Shown here piece after piece: positions 17,761-25,296 of a stretch of DNA of 64,000 bases. The position numbers and the translations under genes are program-made. The DNA lies in NCBI GenBank assembly GCA_041394605.1, contig JAWKHX010000006.1:310001-374000 (forward strand), given 5' to 3'. Position 1 is the stretch's first letter. Every line of letters starts with the position of its first letter. The notes under the pieces are model-generated. The model worked only from the letters and a program-made list of their open reading frames with translations. It ran no database searches and had not been told where the DNA came from. The DNA is from UBA668 sp041394605. GTDB taxonomy: Bacteria; Actinomycetota; Acidimicrobiia; Acidimicrobiales; Ilumatobacteraceae.

Positions 17761-19061
17761 ACCGCACCAGCTGGATCCCCGCCCACCGGCAGGAAGAGCT
17801 CCGTTCCCTCGTCCAGCGTTCTCGCCAGGTGGTGCTGCTGGCCGCGCTCACCGGTGCGGTCACCGGTCTGATCGTCGCCGGCTTCGAAGCCCTCTCCGCG
17901 GAGGTGCTGTTCGACCGTGTGCTCCGCATGAGCCCGTGGGTGGCAGCGTGGATGCCGGCCGCTGGCCTGCTCGTGGGCCTCGCCATCCGCAAGTGGATCG
18001 GCCGCGGGGTGTCGCCGGCCACCACCGACGAGTACCTCCACGCCTTCCACGACCAGCACCACCAGCTGGGCATCCGGGCCCTGTTCGCCCGCATGCTCGC
18101 CGCCGTCGCCACCATCGGTTCGGGCGTGCCGATGGGCATGGAGGGCCCCTCGCTGTACGCCGGCGCCAGCCTCGGTGCCGAGATCCAGAAGCGCATGCCC
18201 GGTACGTTTCGCGCCGCCGACCGGCGCCTCTTGATGACGGCCGGCGCCGCAGCCGGCGTGGCCGCCATCTTCAAGGCGCCCGCCACGGGTGCCGTGTTCG
18301 CGCTGGAGGTGCCGTACCAGGACGACCTGGCTCGCCGCATGCTGCTGCCCGCCATGGTGGCGAGTGCCACCGGCTACCTGTCGTTCGTGGCCATCCACGG
18401 CACCACGGCACTGTTCCCGGTGGAAGGCATCTCCGGCTTCGTGGCCAAGGACCTCGCCGGCGCCGCCGTGCTGGGGATCATCGGTGGCCTCAGCGCCCGC
18501 GCCTTCGGCAAGATGATCCGCGACTCGAAGAGCATCTCCGCCGGCGGCCGCAGCTGGTCGCTCACGCTCGTGGCCGGCCTGGTGATCGCCGGCATGTTCG
18601 GGTTGGGTCGCCTGCTCACCGGCGAGTCGCTGGTGCTCGGTTCCGGCTACGACGTGCTCGCCTGGGCTGCCGAACCCGACCGCGGCGTCTGGCTGCTGCT
18701 GGCGATGCTGGCCATCCGAAGCATCGGCACGTCGGCGGCGGTCGCCGGCGGCGGCACGGGCGGGCTGTTCATCCCGCTGGTCGTGGCGGGCGCGCTCATC
18801 GGCTCCATGGTGGGCCGGGCGGTGAACCACACGGACCTCACCCTGTTCATCGTGATCGGCGTGTCCGCGTTCCTCGGTGCCGGCTACCGCGTACCGCTGG
18901 CGGCCGTGATGTTCGTGGCCGAGACGACGGGACGGCCGTCGTTCATCGTCCCCGGCCTGATCGCCGCTGTGGCGGCGGAGCTGGTGATGGGCCAGTCCTC
19001 CGTCACCACCTACCAGCGCTCCACCATCATGACCCGCGGCGCCGACGACGGGCCACGGTAG
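17757..19061 (+). CDS. CLC-family chloride channel/antiporter
   Basis: ATG 17757 overlaps the marR stop. The 434-residue product has the CLC fold and the motif GSGVPMGMEGPSLYAGA (about 121-137). It keeps the gating glutamate (about 129) but has Met where Arg/Lys is usual. The later block reads VAGGGTGGLFIPLVVAGALI, and GAGYRVPLAAVMFVAETTG follows. It lacks the N-S-L-I-I filter of the neighbouring CLC-F protein and should carry chloride or nitrate with protons. It is probably controlled by the coupled MarR protein. Having two distantly related CLC genes back to back is unusual. Confidence 0.88.
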   Translation: MNRTSWIPAHRQEELRSLVQRSRQVVLLAALTGAVTGLIVAGFEALSAEVLFDRVLRMSPWVAAWMPAAGLLVGLAIRKWIGRGVSPATTDEYLHAFHDQHHQLGIRALFARMLAAVATIGSGVPMGMEGPSLYAGASLGAEIQKRMPGTFRAADRRLLMTAGAAAGVAAIFKAPATGAVFALEVPYQDDLARRMLLPAMVASATGYLSFVAIHGTTALFPVEGISGFVAKDLAGAAVLGIIGGLSARAFGKMIRDSKSISAGGRSWSLTLVAGLVIAGMFGLGRLLTGESLVLGSGYDVLAWAAEPDRGVWLLLAMLAIRSIGTSAAVAGGGTGGLFIPLVVAGALIGSMVGRAVNHTDLTLFIVIGVSAFLGAGYRVPLAAVMFVAETTGRPSFIVPGLIAAVAAELVMGQSSVTTYQRSTIMTRGADDGPR

Positions 19062-19113
19062 CGGGCGCCGCCGTCACGCAGCCGGGCCGGGGATGGCCGG
19101 CGAGCCGCGGCCG

Positions 19114-19458
19114 TCAGGGTTCGACGACGATCCAGCCGCGCCGTTGCAGCTCGGCTGCCAGGCGGTCGTCGGAGAAGCCGCGCAGCCCCGGGTCGGCGAC
19201 CGGCGGTCTCGGGGCAGCCGGCGCCGGAGCCTCGTGCGGCCCGTCGCCGGTGTCGCGCCGGTGCTCTTCCTCCTGCAGGCGCTCGATCAGCTCGGCGGCC
19301 TCCTGCGCAGTGAACTTGCCGGCGGCTTGGCGCTGGGTGAACCGCATCGGCCCGCGAGCATCCCGGAAGTCGGCATGGCCGGCGCGCTGCAGCAACTCCA
19401 GCAGCTCCCTCACCTGCCGCGCCGAGGCGGGCGGCCCCGATGCCTGACCGAATGCCAT
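19114..19458 (-). CDS. Conserved protein of unknown function (114 aa)
   Basis: ATG 19458 starts a mostly helical, charged protein: ARQVRELLELLQRAGHADFR, MRFTQRQAAGKFTAQEAAEL, IERLQEEEHRR. After a Pro/Ala linker it ends GLRGFSDDRLAAELQRRGWI. The last part (SDDRLAAELQRRGW) resembles a short helical module seen at the end of several actinobacterial proteins. No signal or membrane segment. Family not recognised. It is divergent from the serine hydrolase gene, with 83 bases between starts. Confidence 0.7.
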   Translation of the reverse strand: MAFGQASGPPASARQVRELLELLQRAGHADFRDARGPMRFTQRQAAGKFTAQEAAELIERLQEEEHRRDTGDGPHEAPAPAAPRPPVADPGLRGFSDDRLAAELQRRGWIVVEP

Positions 19459-19541
19459 CGGAACAGTCTGCCGAGTCGCGCACCCGGGACGAACCTTATG
19501 GTGCGCCAGACCCTTCGGCCCGCCGCGACCGTCGGAGTACT

Positions 19542-20345
19542 ATGCCCGCCATGCCGGCGGACGTGGGGCAGGGCAGCGGCCGCTGGCTGGAACGCTGGCG
19601 CCAGGCCACCGAGGAGTTCGCCGCGGGCGATCCGGGCCGAAGCGTGCTGCTGCAGGGCCACGGCGCCACGGTGGGGGTGGCGGCCGATACCCCGAGGCCG
19701 GGGGCGAGCGTGCTGAAGCTCTTCATCGCCATCGCGGCTCACCTGGCGGGCGCGGCGGGCCAGCTGGACCTGACCGCGACCGCTGCGATCACCGACCTGC
19801 CGGACAGCCGGTGGCCGTCCGTGCTGACGGCACTGCACCCTGACCACCGGTTCACGATGGCGGAGCTGGCCGGGCTGATGATGGCCACCGGCGACAACCG
19901 CATCGCCGAGCACCTGGCCACCACGCTCGGGTTCGACGCCATCAACCGGGTGGCGTGCGACATCGGCTGCCACTCGACCAGCGTGAACATCGGGTTCGCC
20001 GATCCGGCGCTCGGCCCCGCCGGGCGGGCGAACGTCACCACGGCGGCCGACTGCGCGATCGCCCTCCACGCCGTCTCGACCCGGCCGGCGCTCGCCCCGC
20101 TGCGCACGGCGATGCGGTCGAGCCTGTTCAACTCGCGCATCCTCGCCCTGCTGCCCGACGACGTCGTGGTGGCCCACAAGACCGGCACGCTGAGCGGCGT
20201 CGTCAACGACATCGGCGTGATCCACGCCTCCACCGGCGACTTCACCGCCTGCTTCCTCACCGATGCGCAGCCCGACCCGGCTGCCACCGCCCAGGCCATC
20301 GCCCGCTGCGCGCTCGCCGCCCACGACGGCTGGCAGGCACGATGA
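19542..20345 (+). CDS. Class A beta-lactamase-like serine hydrolase, likely not a lactamase
   Basis: ATG 19542 follows GGAG at 19534. The protein (267 aa) has the penicillin-recognising triad: SVLK (S56-x-x-K59), ATGDN in place of SDN (117-119) and HKTGTLSG (KTG 213-215). It lacks a clear omega-loop E-x-x-L-N, and no signal peptide is seen, so antibiotic hydrolysis is unlikely. A cytoplasmic or non-classically exported peptidase/esterase is more probable. Its stop overlaps the next ATG (ATGA at 20342), beginning a chain of overlapping genes through gatD. This suggests a role in peptidoglycan or glycan handling with MurT/GatD (inference). Confidence 0.82.
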   Translation: MPAMPADVGQGSGRWLERWRQATEEFAAGDPGRSVLLQGHGATVGVAADTPRPGASVLKLFIAIAAHLAGAAGQLDLTATAAITDLPDSRWPSVLTALHPDHRFTMAELAGLMMATGDNRIAEHLATTLGFDAINRVACDIGCHSTSVNIGFADPALGPAGRANVTTAADCAIALHAVSTRPALAPLRTAMRSSLFNSRILALLPDDVVVAHKTGTLSGVVNDIGVIHASTGDFTACFLTDAQPDPAATAQAIARCALAAHDGWQAR

Positions 20346-21448
20346 TCGCCCACCCCGCCACTCGGAGGGGCCACAGCGTCGTGCTGCCGTACACCACGGC
20401 CGCCGGTCCGTTGGAGGCCACGTTCGACCTTCCGGAGGGTTACGAGGCGGACGCCGGGCCCGATGCGTCCGTCGCCGCAGGCTGGTTCCCCGCCATGGCC
20501 ACCGGCGAGACCCTGGCCGTGGAGGAACCCGTGTCCCGCCGGCTGCTGGCGGGCACCGAGCGGATCGCCGAGATCCTGCTCACCTGGGACCGCGCCCTCC
20601 ACCACGAGCGGCAGTGGTACCAACGGGTGCCGATGCAGGCCGCTCCACGCCCGGCGGAGTCCCAGCGCCGGCCGGGCGGCACGATGGCCTTCTTCACCGG
20701 TGGCGCCGACTCCTTCTACACAGCCGTCCGCCACCGGGACGAGCTCGATGCGCTGGTGTTCGTCCACGGTTTCGACCTGCTCGACGACCGCAACGACCCA
20801 CTCAACCAGGCCGTGGCCGCACGGCTCCGGGATGCCGCGGGCATGCTCGGCCTGCCGCTGCTGGAGGTCGAGTGCAACCTGGTGGCCTTCAGCCGCGCCT
20901 TCGGCATCGGCTGGGAGGACTACCACGGCGCCGCGCTCGCCACTGTCGCCCTGCTGCTGGCCCCGGCCTTCTCCCGCTGCTACATCCCCGCCACCGCCAC
21001 CTACGACAGCCTCTACCCCATCGGCTCCCACCCGCTGCTGGACCCGCTGTGGGGCACCGAGCGGCTGGAGATCGTCCATGACGGCGCCGACGCCAACCGG
21101 GTGGAGAAGCTGCGCCGGCTGGCCGACGAGCCGGCGGCCCGGGCGCATCTGCGGGTCTGCTTCGAGAACCGTGGCGACCGGTACAACTGCGGCGAGTGCG
21201 AGAAGTGCATCCGCACCGGCGTCGCGGTACGGATCGCCGGCGTGGAAGGCCGCTTCGCCTCGCTGCCGTCGCCGTCGCTGCGCCGCATCGCCGCCGTCGA
21301 CATCCCGGGGCTCGGCCTGGGATGGAAGGAGCACAGGGCGGAGCTGAAGCGCACGGGGGCCAACGAACGCCTACGGCGGGCGATCGAGATCGCCATCGTG
21401 CGCCGGCGCCTCCGCGCCGTGGGCTGGCCGTGGCGGCGGACCACGTGA
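20342..21448 (+). CDS. PP-loop ATPase-like protein with cysteine cluster, unknown substrate
   Basis: This 368-residue protein has MAFFTGGADSFYTAVRH at about 115-131, a PP-loop (S/T-G-G-x-D-S) used to adenylate substrates as in QueC or asparagine synthetase. VFVHGFDLLDDRNDPLNQAV follows. A C-terminal YNCGECEKCIRT (Cys 283, 286, 289, with Cys 273 nearby) could bind zinc. The first 110 residues form a separate N-terminal domain of unknown fold. QueC-like enzymes bind zinc with a similar C-terminal set, but no other queuosine gene is here. It overlaps both neighbours by 4 bases, so it belongs to the serine hydrolase-PhyH-MurT-GatD unit. The substrate is unknown. Confidence 0.75.
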   Translation: MIAHPATRRGHSVVLPYTTAAGPLEATFDLPEGYEADAGPDASVAAGWFPAMATGETLAVEEPVSRRLLAGTERIAEILLTWDRALHHERQWYQRVPMQAAPRPAESQRRPGGTMAFFTGGADSFYTAVRHRDELDALVFVHGFDLLDDRNDPLNQAVAARLRDAAGMLGLPLLEVECNLVAFSRAFGIGWEDYHGAALATVALLLAPAFSRCYIPATATYDSLYPIGSHPLLDPLWGTERLEIVHDGADANRVEKLRRLADEPAARAHLRVCFENRGDRYNCGECEKCIRTGVAVRIAGVEGRFASLPSPSLRRIAAVDIPGLGLGWKEHRAELKRTGANERLRRAIEIAIVRRRLRAVGWPWRRTT

Positions 21449-22217
21449 GACCGTCGATGGCCGAGGCGGAGCGCGCCCGCGGGCGCGCCGACATCCTGCG
21501 CGACGGGTACACGGTGGTCGACGGCGTGCTCGACGCCGAGGCCGTGGCCCGCTGCCTGGCGGCGCTGGAGGACGTGTTCGCCGCCGAGGCCGACATCGCC
21601 GACATCCGGCAGTGGAACATCCCTGCCTACCGGGTGGCCTACATGCTCCCTGCCAAGCACCGGGTGTTCCTGGACCAGTGCCGGCCTGGCCCGCTCGTCG
21701 ACCTCGCCGCGGCGGTCCTCGGCGAGGACTGCGTGTTCGCCGGGTTCAACGGCATCACCATGAACCCCGGTGGCGAAGGTCAACCGCTGCACCGCGACCA
21801 CCCGCAGCCGACGCCAGGCGTGCCCTTGTACCTGCACACCGTGATCGCGCTGGACCGCTTCACGGTGGCCAACGGGGCGACGCGGGTCGTACCCGGCAGC
21901 CATCTGTCGGCGGAGCTTGACGAACCGGCGCACGACGCGGCCGTCGTGCACCTGGAGCTCTCGCCCGGCAGCGCCGTCGTCTTCGACGCTGCGGGGCTGC
22001 ACGCCGGGAGCGCAATACCACGGACATGCCTCGCCGGGCGTTGCACGTTCTGTTCGCCCGCCGCTGGGTGCAGCCGCACTGGGACTTCCCCGGCAGCCTG
22101 CGTGAGGCAGACGCGGCAGGGCTGGACGAGGAACGCCGGCGGCTGCTGGGGTTCGGCAACCTGCCCGCCCGTTACGACCACGACGCCCGCCGCTCCTTCG
22201 GCTACGGGTGGGGATGA
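21445..22217 (+). CDS. Phytanoyl-CoA dioxygenase (PhyH)-family Fe(II)/2-oxoglutarate oxygenase, one frameshift
   Basis: GTG 21445 overlaps the previous stop (GTGA); ATG 21457 is an alternative. The double-stranded beta-helix shows the iron ligands HRD (about 116-118, in GQPLHRDHP) and a second His in FDAAGLHAGSA (about 186), with VVPGSHLSAEL between. Near 22012 one A seems missing. In the next frame the protein continues TDMPRRALHVLFARRWVQPH to YDHDARRSFGYGWG and stops at 22217, overlapping the murT start (ATGA). PhyH enzymes hydroxylate lipids, sugars or other small molecules. In this coupled set it may hydroxylate an envelope component (inference). Confidence 0.82.
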
Positions 22218-23707
22218 CGGCGACGCCACCACGCCGAACGCCGTTGACGGCGCGGATGGCGCGCCGCGCGGCCGCCGTCGTCGAGCGGCTGGTGCGGTCG
22301 CGAGCGATGCGGAATCCGCGTGGCGCCCGCTTCGACCTTGCCGTCGCTGCCGCGCGCACCCTGCGGCACCTCGATCGCGCCACCGACACCCGGATCGACC
22401 CGAGCCGCGCCGGGCGGGCGCTGCTGGCGGCCGCGCCGCACGCCCTCGGCACCCTGGGCGGGCGGCTGCCGAGTGGATGCGTGCTCGTCTCGGCGACGAA
22501 CGGCAAGACCACCACCACCAACCTGCTGGCGTCGATCGTCCGTGCCGGCGGTGCCGACCCGGTGGTCAACCATGTCGGCGCCAACATGCCCCCAGGCCTC
22601 ACCGCCGAGCTGGTCGCCCGGGCGCGGCGCGGCCGGGTGAGGGCCGACCTCGGCGTGTTCGAGATCGACGAGCTGTGGCTGGACCATGTGGTGCCGCCGC
22701 TCGCTCCCCGCGTGATCGTGCTGGGGAACCTGTTCCGTGACCAGCTGGACCGTATGGGTGAACTGGATCGTGTCGCCGCGCGATGGCAGGCGTTCGTCCG
22801 TGGTCTGCCGCCCGAGGTGACGCTGGTGGTCAACGCCGACGACCCGCGGGTGTGCCAGCTCGCCGCCGGCCATCCCCACACGGTGCTGGTCGGTCTCGAG
22901 GCGTTCGACCGTGTCGCACCGGCGGAACACGCGGACATCCCGGACTGCCTGCGATGTGGGGCGCGCATCGCCTACGACGGGGTCCACATCGGCCACCTCG
23001 GGCGGTGGCGGTGCCCGTCGTGCGGCGACCGGCGGCCCGCCGGGCTGGACGTGGTCGCCCGCGACGTGGCGCCCATGGGTCCGGACGGGGTGTCCTTCAC
23101 GCTTGCGGTACGAGCGACGGCCGGGGTGCCAGCCGCTGAGGCGCACGTGGCCCTCGGGGTGCCCGGGCGGTTCAACGTCGCCAACGCAGCGCTTGCCGGA
23201 GCCGCCGCGCTGAGCTTGGGCCACGACCTCGACACCGTGGCACGTGGGCTGGCCGGCTCGCCGGGGGCATTCGGCCGCGCCGAGACGCTCCGCGTCGGCG
23301 GGCGCCCCGTGACGATGCTCCTCGGCAAGAACCCCACCGGGCTGGACGAGGTGGTCCAAGTGCTGGCGGCCGACGGGGCCCCGCTCGATCTGCTCATGCT
23401 CCTGAACGACCGCGACCTCGACGGCCGCGACGTGTCGTGGATCTGGGACGCCGACCTCGAGCGGCTGGCGCCGGGCGTGCGCAGCCTGACCTGCGGCGGC
23501 GCTCGTGCCGCCGAGGCCGCCATGCGGATGGACTACGCCGGCGTGGACCGGCAGCGGATCGAGGTGGTCGACGGCATCGCCGAACCCCTGGCGCGGGCGC
23601 TGGCACGGACACGTGGCCCGGTCGTCGCCCTCGTCAACTACTCCGCGATGCTCGACCTGCGGGAGACCATCGCCGAGCAGGGTCACGCCGCGAGGTACTG
23701 GCGATGA
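22214..23707 (+). CDS. murT: Lipid II isoglutaminyl synthase subunit MurT
   Basis: The 497-residue protein is a Mur-ligase relative. It has ATP-binding SATNGKTTTTNLLASI (about 93-108), an inserted zinc ribbon with Cys pairs in CLRCGA (245, 248) and CPSC (267, 270), LGVPGRFNVANAALAGAAAL, and the DUF1727-type end with LLNDRDLDGRDVSWIWD. MurT activates the alpha-carboxylate of D-Glu in lipid II with ATP. GatD supplies ammonia, yielding D-isoglutamine. Start ATG 22214 overlaps the PhyH stop and its stop overlaps gatD (ATGA at 23704). Acts at the inner face of the membrane. Confidence 0.95.
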   Translation: MTATPPRRTPLTARMARRAAAVVERLVRSRAMRNPRGARFDLAVAAARTLRHLDRATDTRIDPSRAGRALLAAAPHALGTLGGRLPSGCVLVSATNGKTTTTNLLASIVRAGGADPVVNHVGANMPPGLTAELVARARRGRVRADLGVFEIDELWLDHVVPPLAPRVIVLGNLFRDQLDRMGELDRVAARWQAFVRGLPPEVTLVVNADDPRVCQLAAGHPHTVLVGLEAFDRVAPAEHADIPDCLRCGARIAYDGVHIGHLGRWRCPSCGDRRPAGLDVVARDVAPMGPDGVSFTLAVRATAGVPAAEAHVALGVPGRFNVANAALAGAAALSLGHDLDTVARGLAGSPGAFGRAETLRVGGRPVTMLLGKNPTGLDEVVQVLAADGAPLDLLMLLNDRDLDGRDVSWIWDADLERLAPGVRSLTCGGARAAEAAMRMDYAGVDRQRIEVVDGIAEPLARALARTRGPVVALVNYSAMLDLRETIAEQGHAARYWR

Positions 23708-24495
23708 CCGCCGCTGGCCGGCAGCCGCAGCAGGCGCCGCTCGTGATGCGGATCACCGTGCTCTACCCGGAACGGCTGAACCTCTACGCCGACCGCGGCA
23801 ACGTGCTGGTGCTCGCCCAGCGGTGCCGCAGGCGGGGCATCTCCCTCGAGGTCACCGCAGTGCGCCTCGGCGATCCGGTGACGGACCTGACGGCGGACCT
23901 GCTGTACCTGGGCGGGGGTCAGGACCGCGACCAGCAACGGTGCGCAGTCGATCTGCAGCACCGGCGCAGCGCGATCACGGAGGCGGTGGCGCGGGGTGCG
24001 ACCGTCCTCGGCGTCTGCGGCGGCTACCAGTTGCTCGGCCACGAGTACGCCACCCGCGAGGGCACCGTCGTCGGGCTGGGCGTGCTGGACGTGACGACGA
24101 CACGGCCCGACGGACCACGGCTCGTCGGCAACGTCGTCGTCGATCTGGCGCCGGCGGCGTTGGCGGAGGTCCATGCGGAGGTCCACGGCGACGGCACCCC
24201 GAGGCCACTCGTCGGGTTCGAGAACCACCAGGGCCGGACCGTGCTGGGCCCGACGGCGCTTCCACTCGGCACGGTGCGGGTGGGGCACGGGAACAACGGT
24301 CACGACGGCACGGAGGGCGCGCTTGCCGGCCGGGTGATGGGCACGTACCTGCACGGTCCGCTGCTGGCCAAGAATGCCTGGCTGGCGGACCTGTTGATCG
24401 GCCGCGCCGTAGGCACCCCGCTAGCCCCGATCGACAGCACCTTCGAGGACGCCGTGCATGCCCGGGCCGTCGACGCTGCCCGGGCGGGCACCTGA
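23704..24495 (+). CDS. gatD: Lipid II isoglutaminyl synthase glutaminase subunit GatD
   Basis: A class I glutamine amidotransferase of the CobB/CobQ type, 263 residues. It has ITVLYPERLNLYADRGNVL, LYLGGGQDRDQQR, the nucleophile in GATVLGVCGGYQLLGHEY (Cys about 105) and the histidine in MGTYLHGPLLAKN. It hydrolyses glutamine and passes ammonia to MurT. The overlap with murT fits equimolar synthesis. The start may be an internal codon nearer MRITVLYPE, but the ATGA overlap is typical for this locus. The 3' end overlaps the convergent ydcF-like gene by 75 bases. Confidence 0.95.
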   Translation: MTAAGRQPQQAPLVMRITVLYPERLNLYADRGNVLVLAQRCRRRGISLEVTAVRLGDPVTDLTADLLYLGGGQDRDQQRCAVDLQHRRSAITEAVARGATVLGVCGGYQLLGHEYATREGTVVGLGVLDVTTTRPDGPRLVGNVVVDLAPAALAEVHAEVHGDGTPRPLVGFENHQGRTVLGPTALPLGTVRVGHGNNGHDGTEGALAGRVMGTYLHGPLLAKNAWLADLLIGRAVGTPLAPIDSTFEDAVHARAVDAARAGT

Positions 24496-25296
24496 AGGGG
24501 ACATCCCGCCGGGGTCGTCCGCCCGGTGCCACGCCATCACCCTGCGAAGGTGGTGCGCGGCTGCGGCCACCTCAGCCGGCACATCGACCGGCGCGATGTC
24601 GCCACGGGCGGCGTAGTGGCCGAGCCGGTCGAGCTGGTCCACGGCCCATCCCCCGGTGACCACCGTGAACGGCGCCGGCTCCCCGGGCCGACAGAAGGCC
24701 GGCACGGATCGAACGGCCACATCGGGGTACCGGAGGGCGAACGTTGCGAGACCGCGGCGCGCCACGAAGGGCCAAGCGACGGAGATGACGGACTCTCCGC
24801 CGGTTGACGGCACAGCCGTGCGGAGCGCCTCCATGCCGAACACGACGTTGTCGTGGGTGTGCGTGGACTCACGTTCGACGATGATCCGGTGCGCCGGCAC
24901 CCCGAGCGTCACGAGGTGCGCCGCGAACACATCGGCCTCCGGCCGACCGTCGAGCAACTCCACGCCGCCGGTGCACACCACGAGATCGGCCGCGCCCTGG
25001 TGGAAGATCTCCGCAGCGGTGATCGGCACGTGCAGGTCGCGACTACCGAAGCACATGATCGCCGTGGCCGCGGCACCATCCCCCCGGATGTCGTCGAGCG
25101 GGGCGAGAAACGCCGCCAGCGTGGCATAGGCGTTGCGGGCCTCGAGGTCGTCGAGCATCCATCCCTGTTCTTCCGCGCAGCCGCAGTCGCGCCGCCAGAC
25201 CGTTCGCACCGATGCGGCGTGGTGCGGCGTGTGACCGGGGTGGGCGGGCTGCACGGGGTGGGCGTGATGCACGGGGTGGGCGTGGTGGGCCGTCAT
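24421..25296 (-). CDS. YdcF-family (DUF218) protein
   Basis: ATG 25296 overlaps the stop of the glycosyltransferase gene (ATGA). After a His-rich N-terminus (HHAHPVHHAHPV) comes the DUF218 core: AIMCFGSRDLHVPITAAEIF, ADLVVCTGGVELLDGRPEAD, RIIVERESTHTHDNVVFGME and VISVAWPFVARRGLATFALR. DUF218 proteins such as SanA and YdcF are linked to envelope integrity and glycan-lipid carriers, but their reaction is unclear. This version has no membrane helix. It is the last gene of the - strand envelope unit and overlaps gatD tail to tail. Confidence 0.85.
   Translation of the reverse strand: MTAHHAHPVHHAHPVQPAHPGHTPHHAASVRTVWRRDCGCAEEQGWMLDDLEARNAYATLAAFLAPLDDIRGDGAAATAIMCFGSRDLHVPITAAEIFHQGAADLVVCTGGVELLDGRPEADVFAAHLVTLGVPAHRIIVERESTHTHDNVVFGMEALRTAVPSTGGESVISVAWPFVARRGLATFALRYPDVAVRSVPAFCRPGEPAPFTVVTGGWAVDQLDRLGHYAARGDIAPVDVPAEVAAAAHHLRRVMAWHRADDPGGMSPSGARPGSVDGPGMHGVLEGAVDRG

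Noticed and set aside
19542..20345. Beta-lactam resistance gene
   Set aside because: No omega-loop Glu, no signal peptide, and operon partners are cell-wall synthesis genes.
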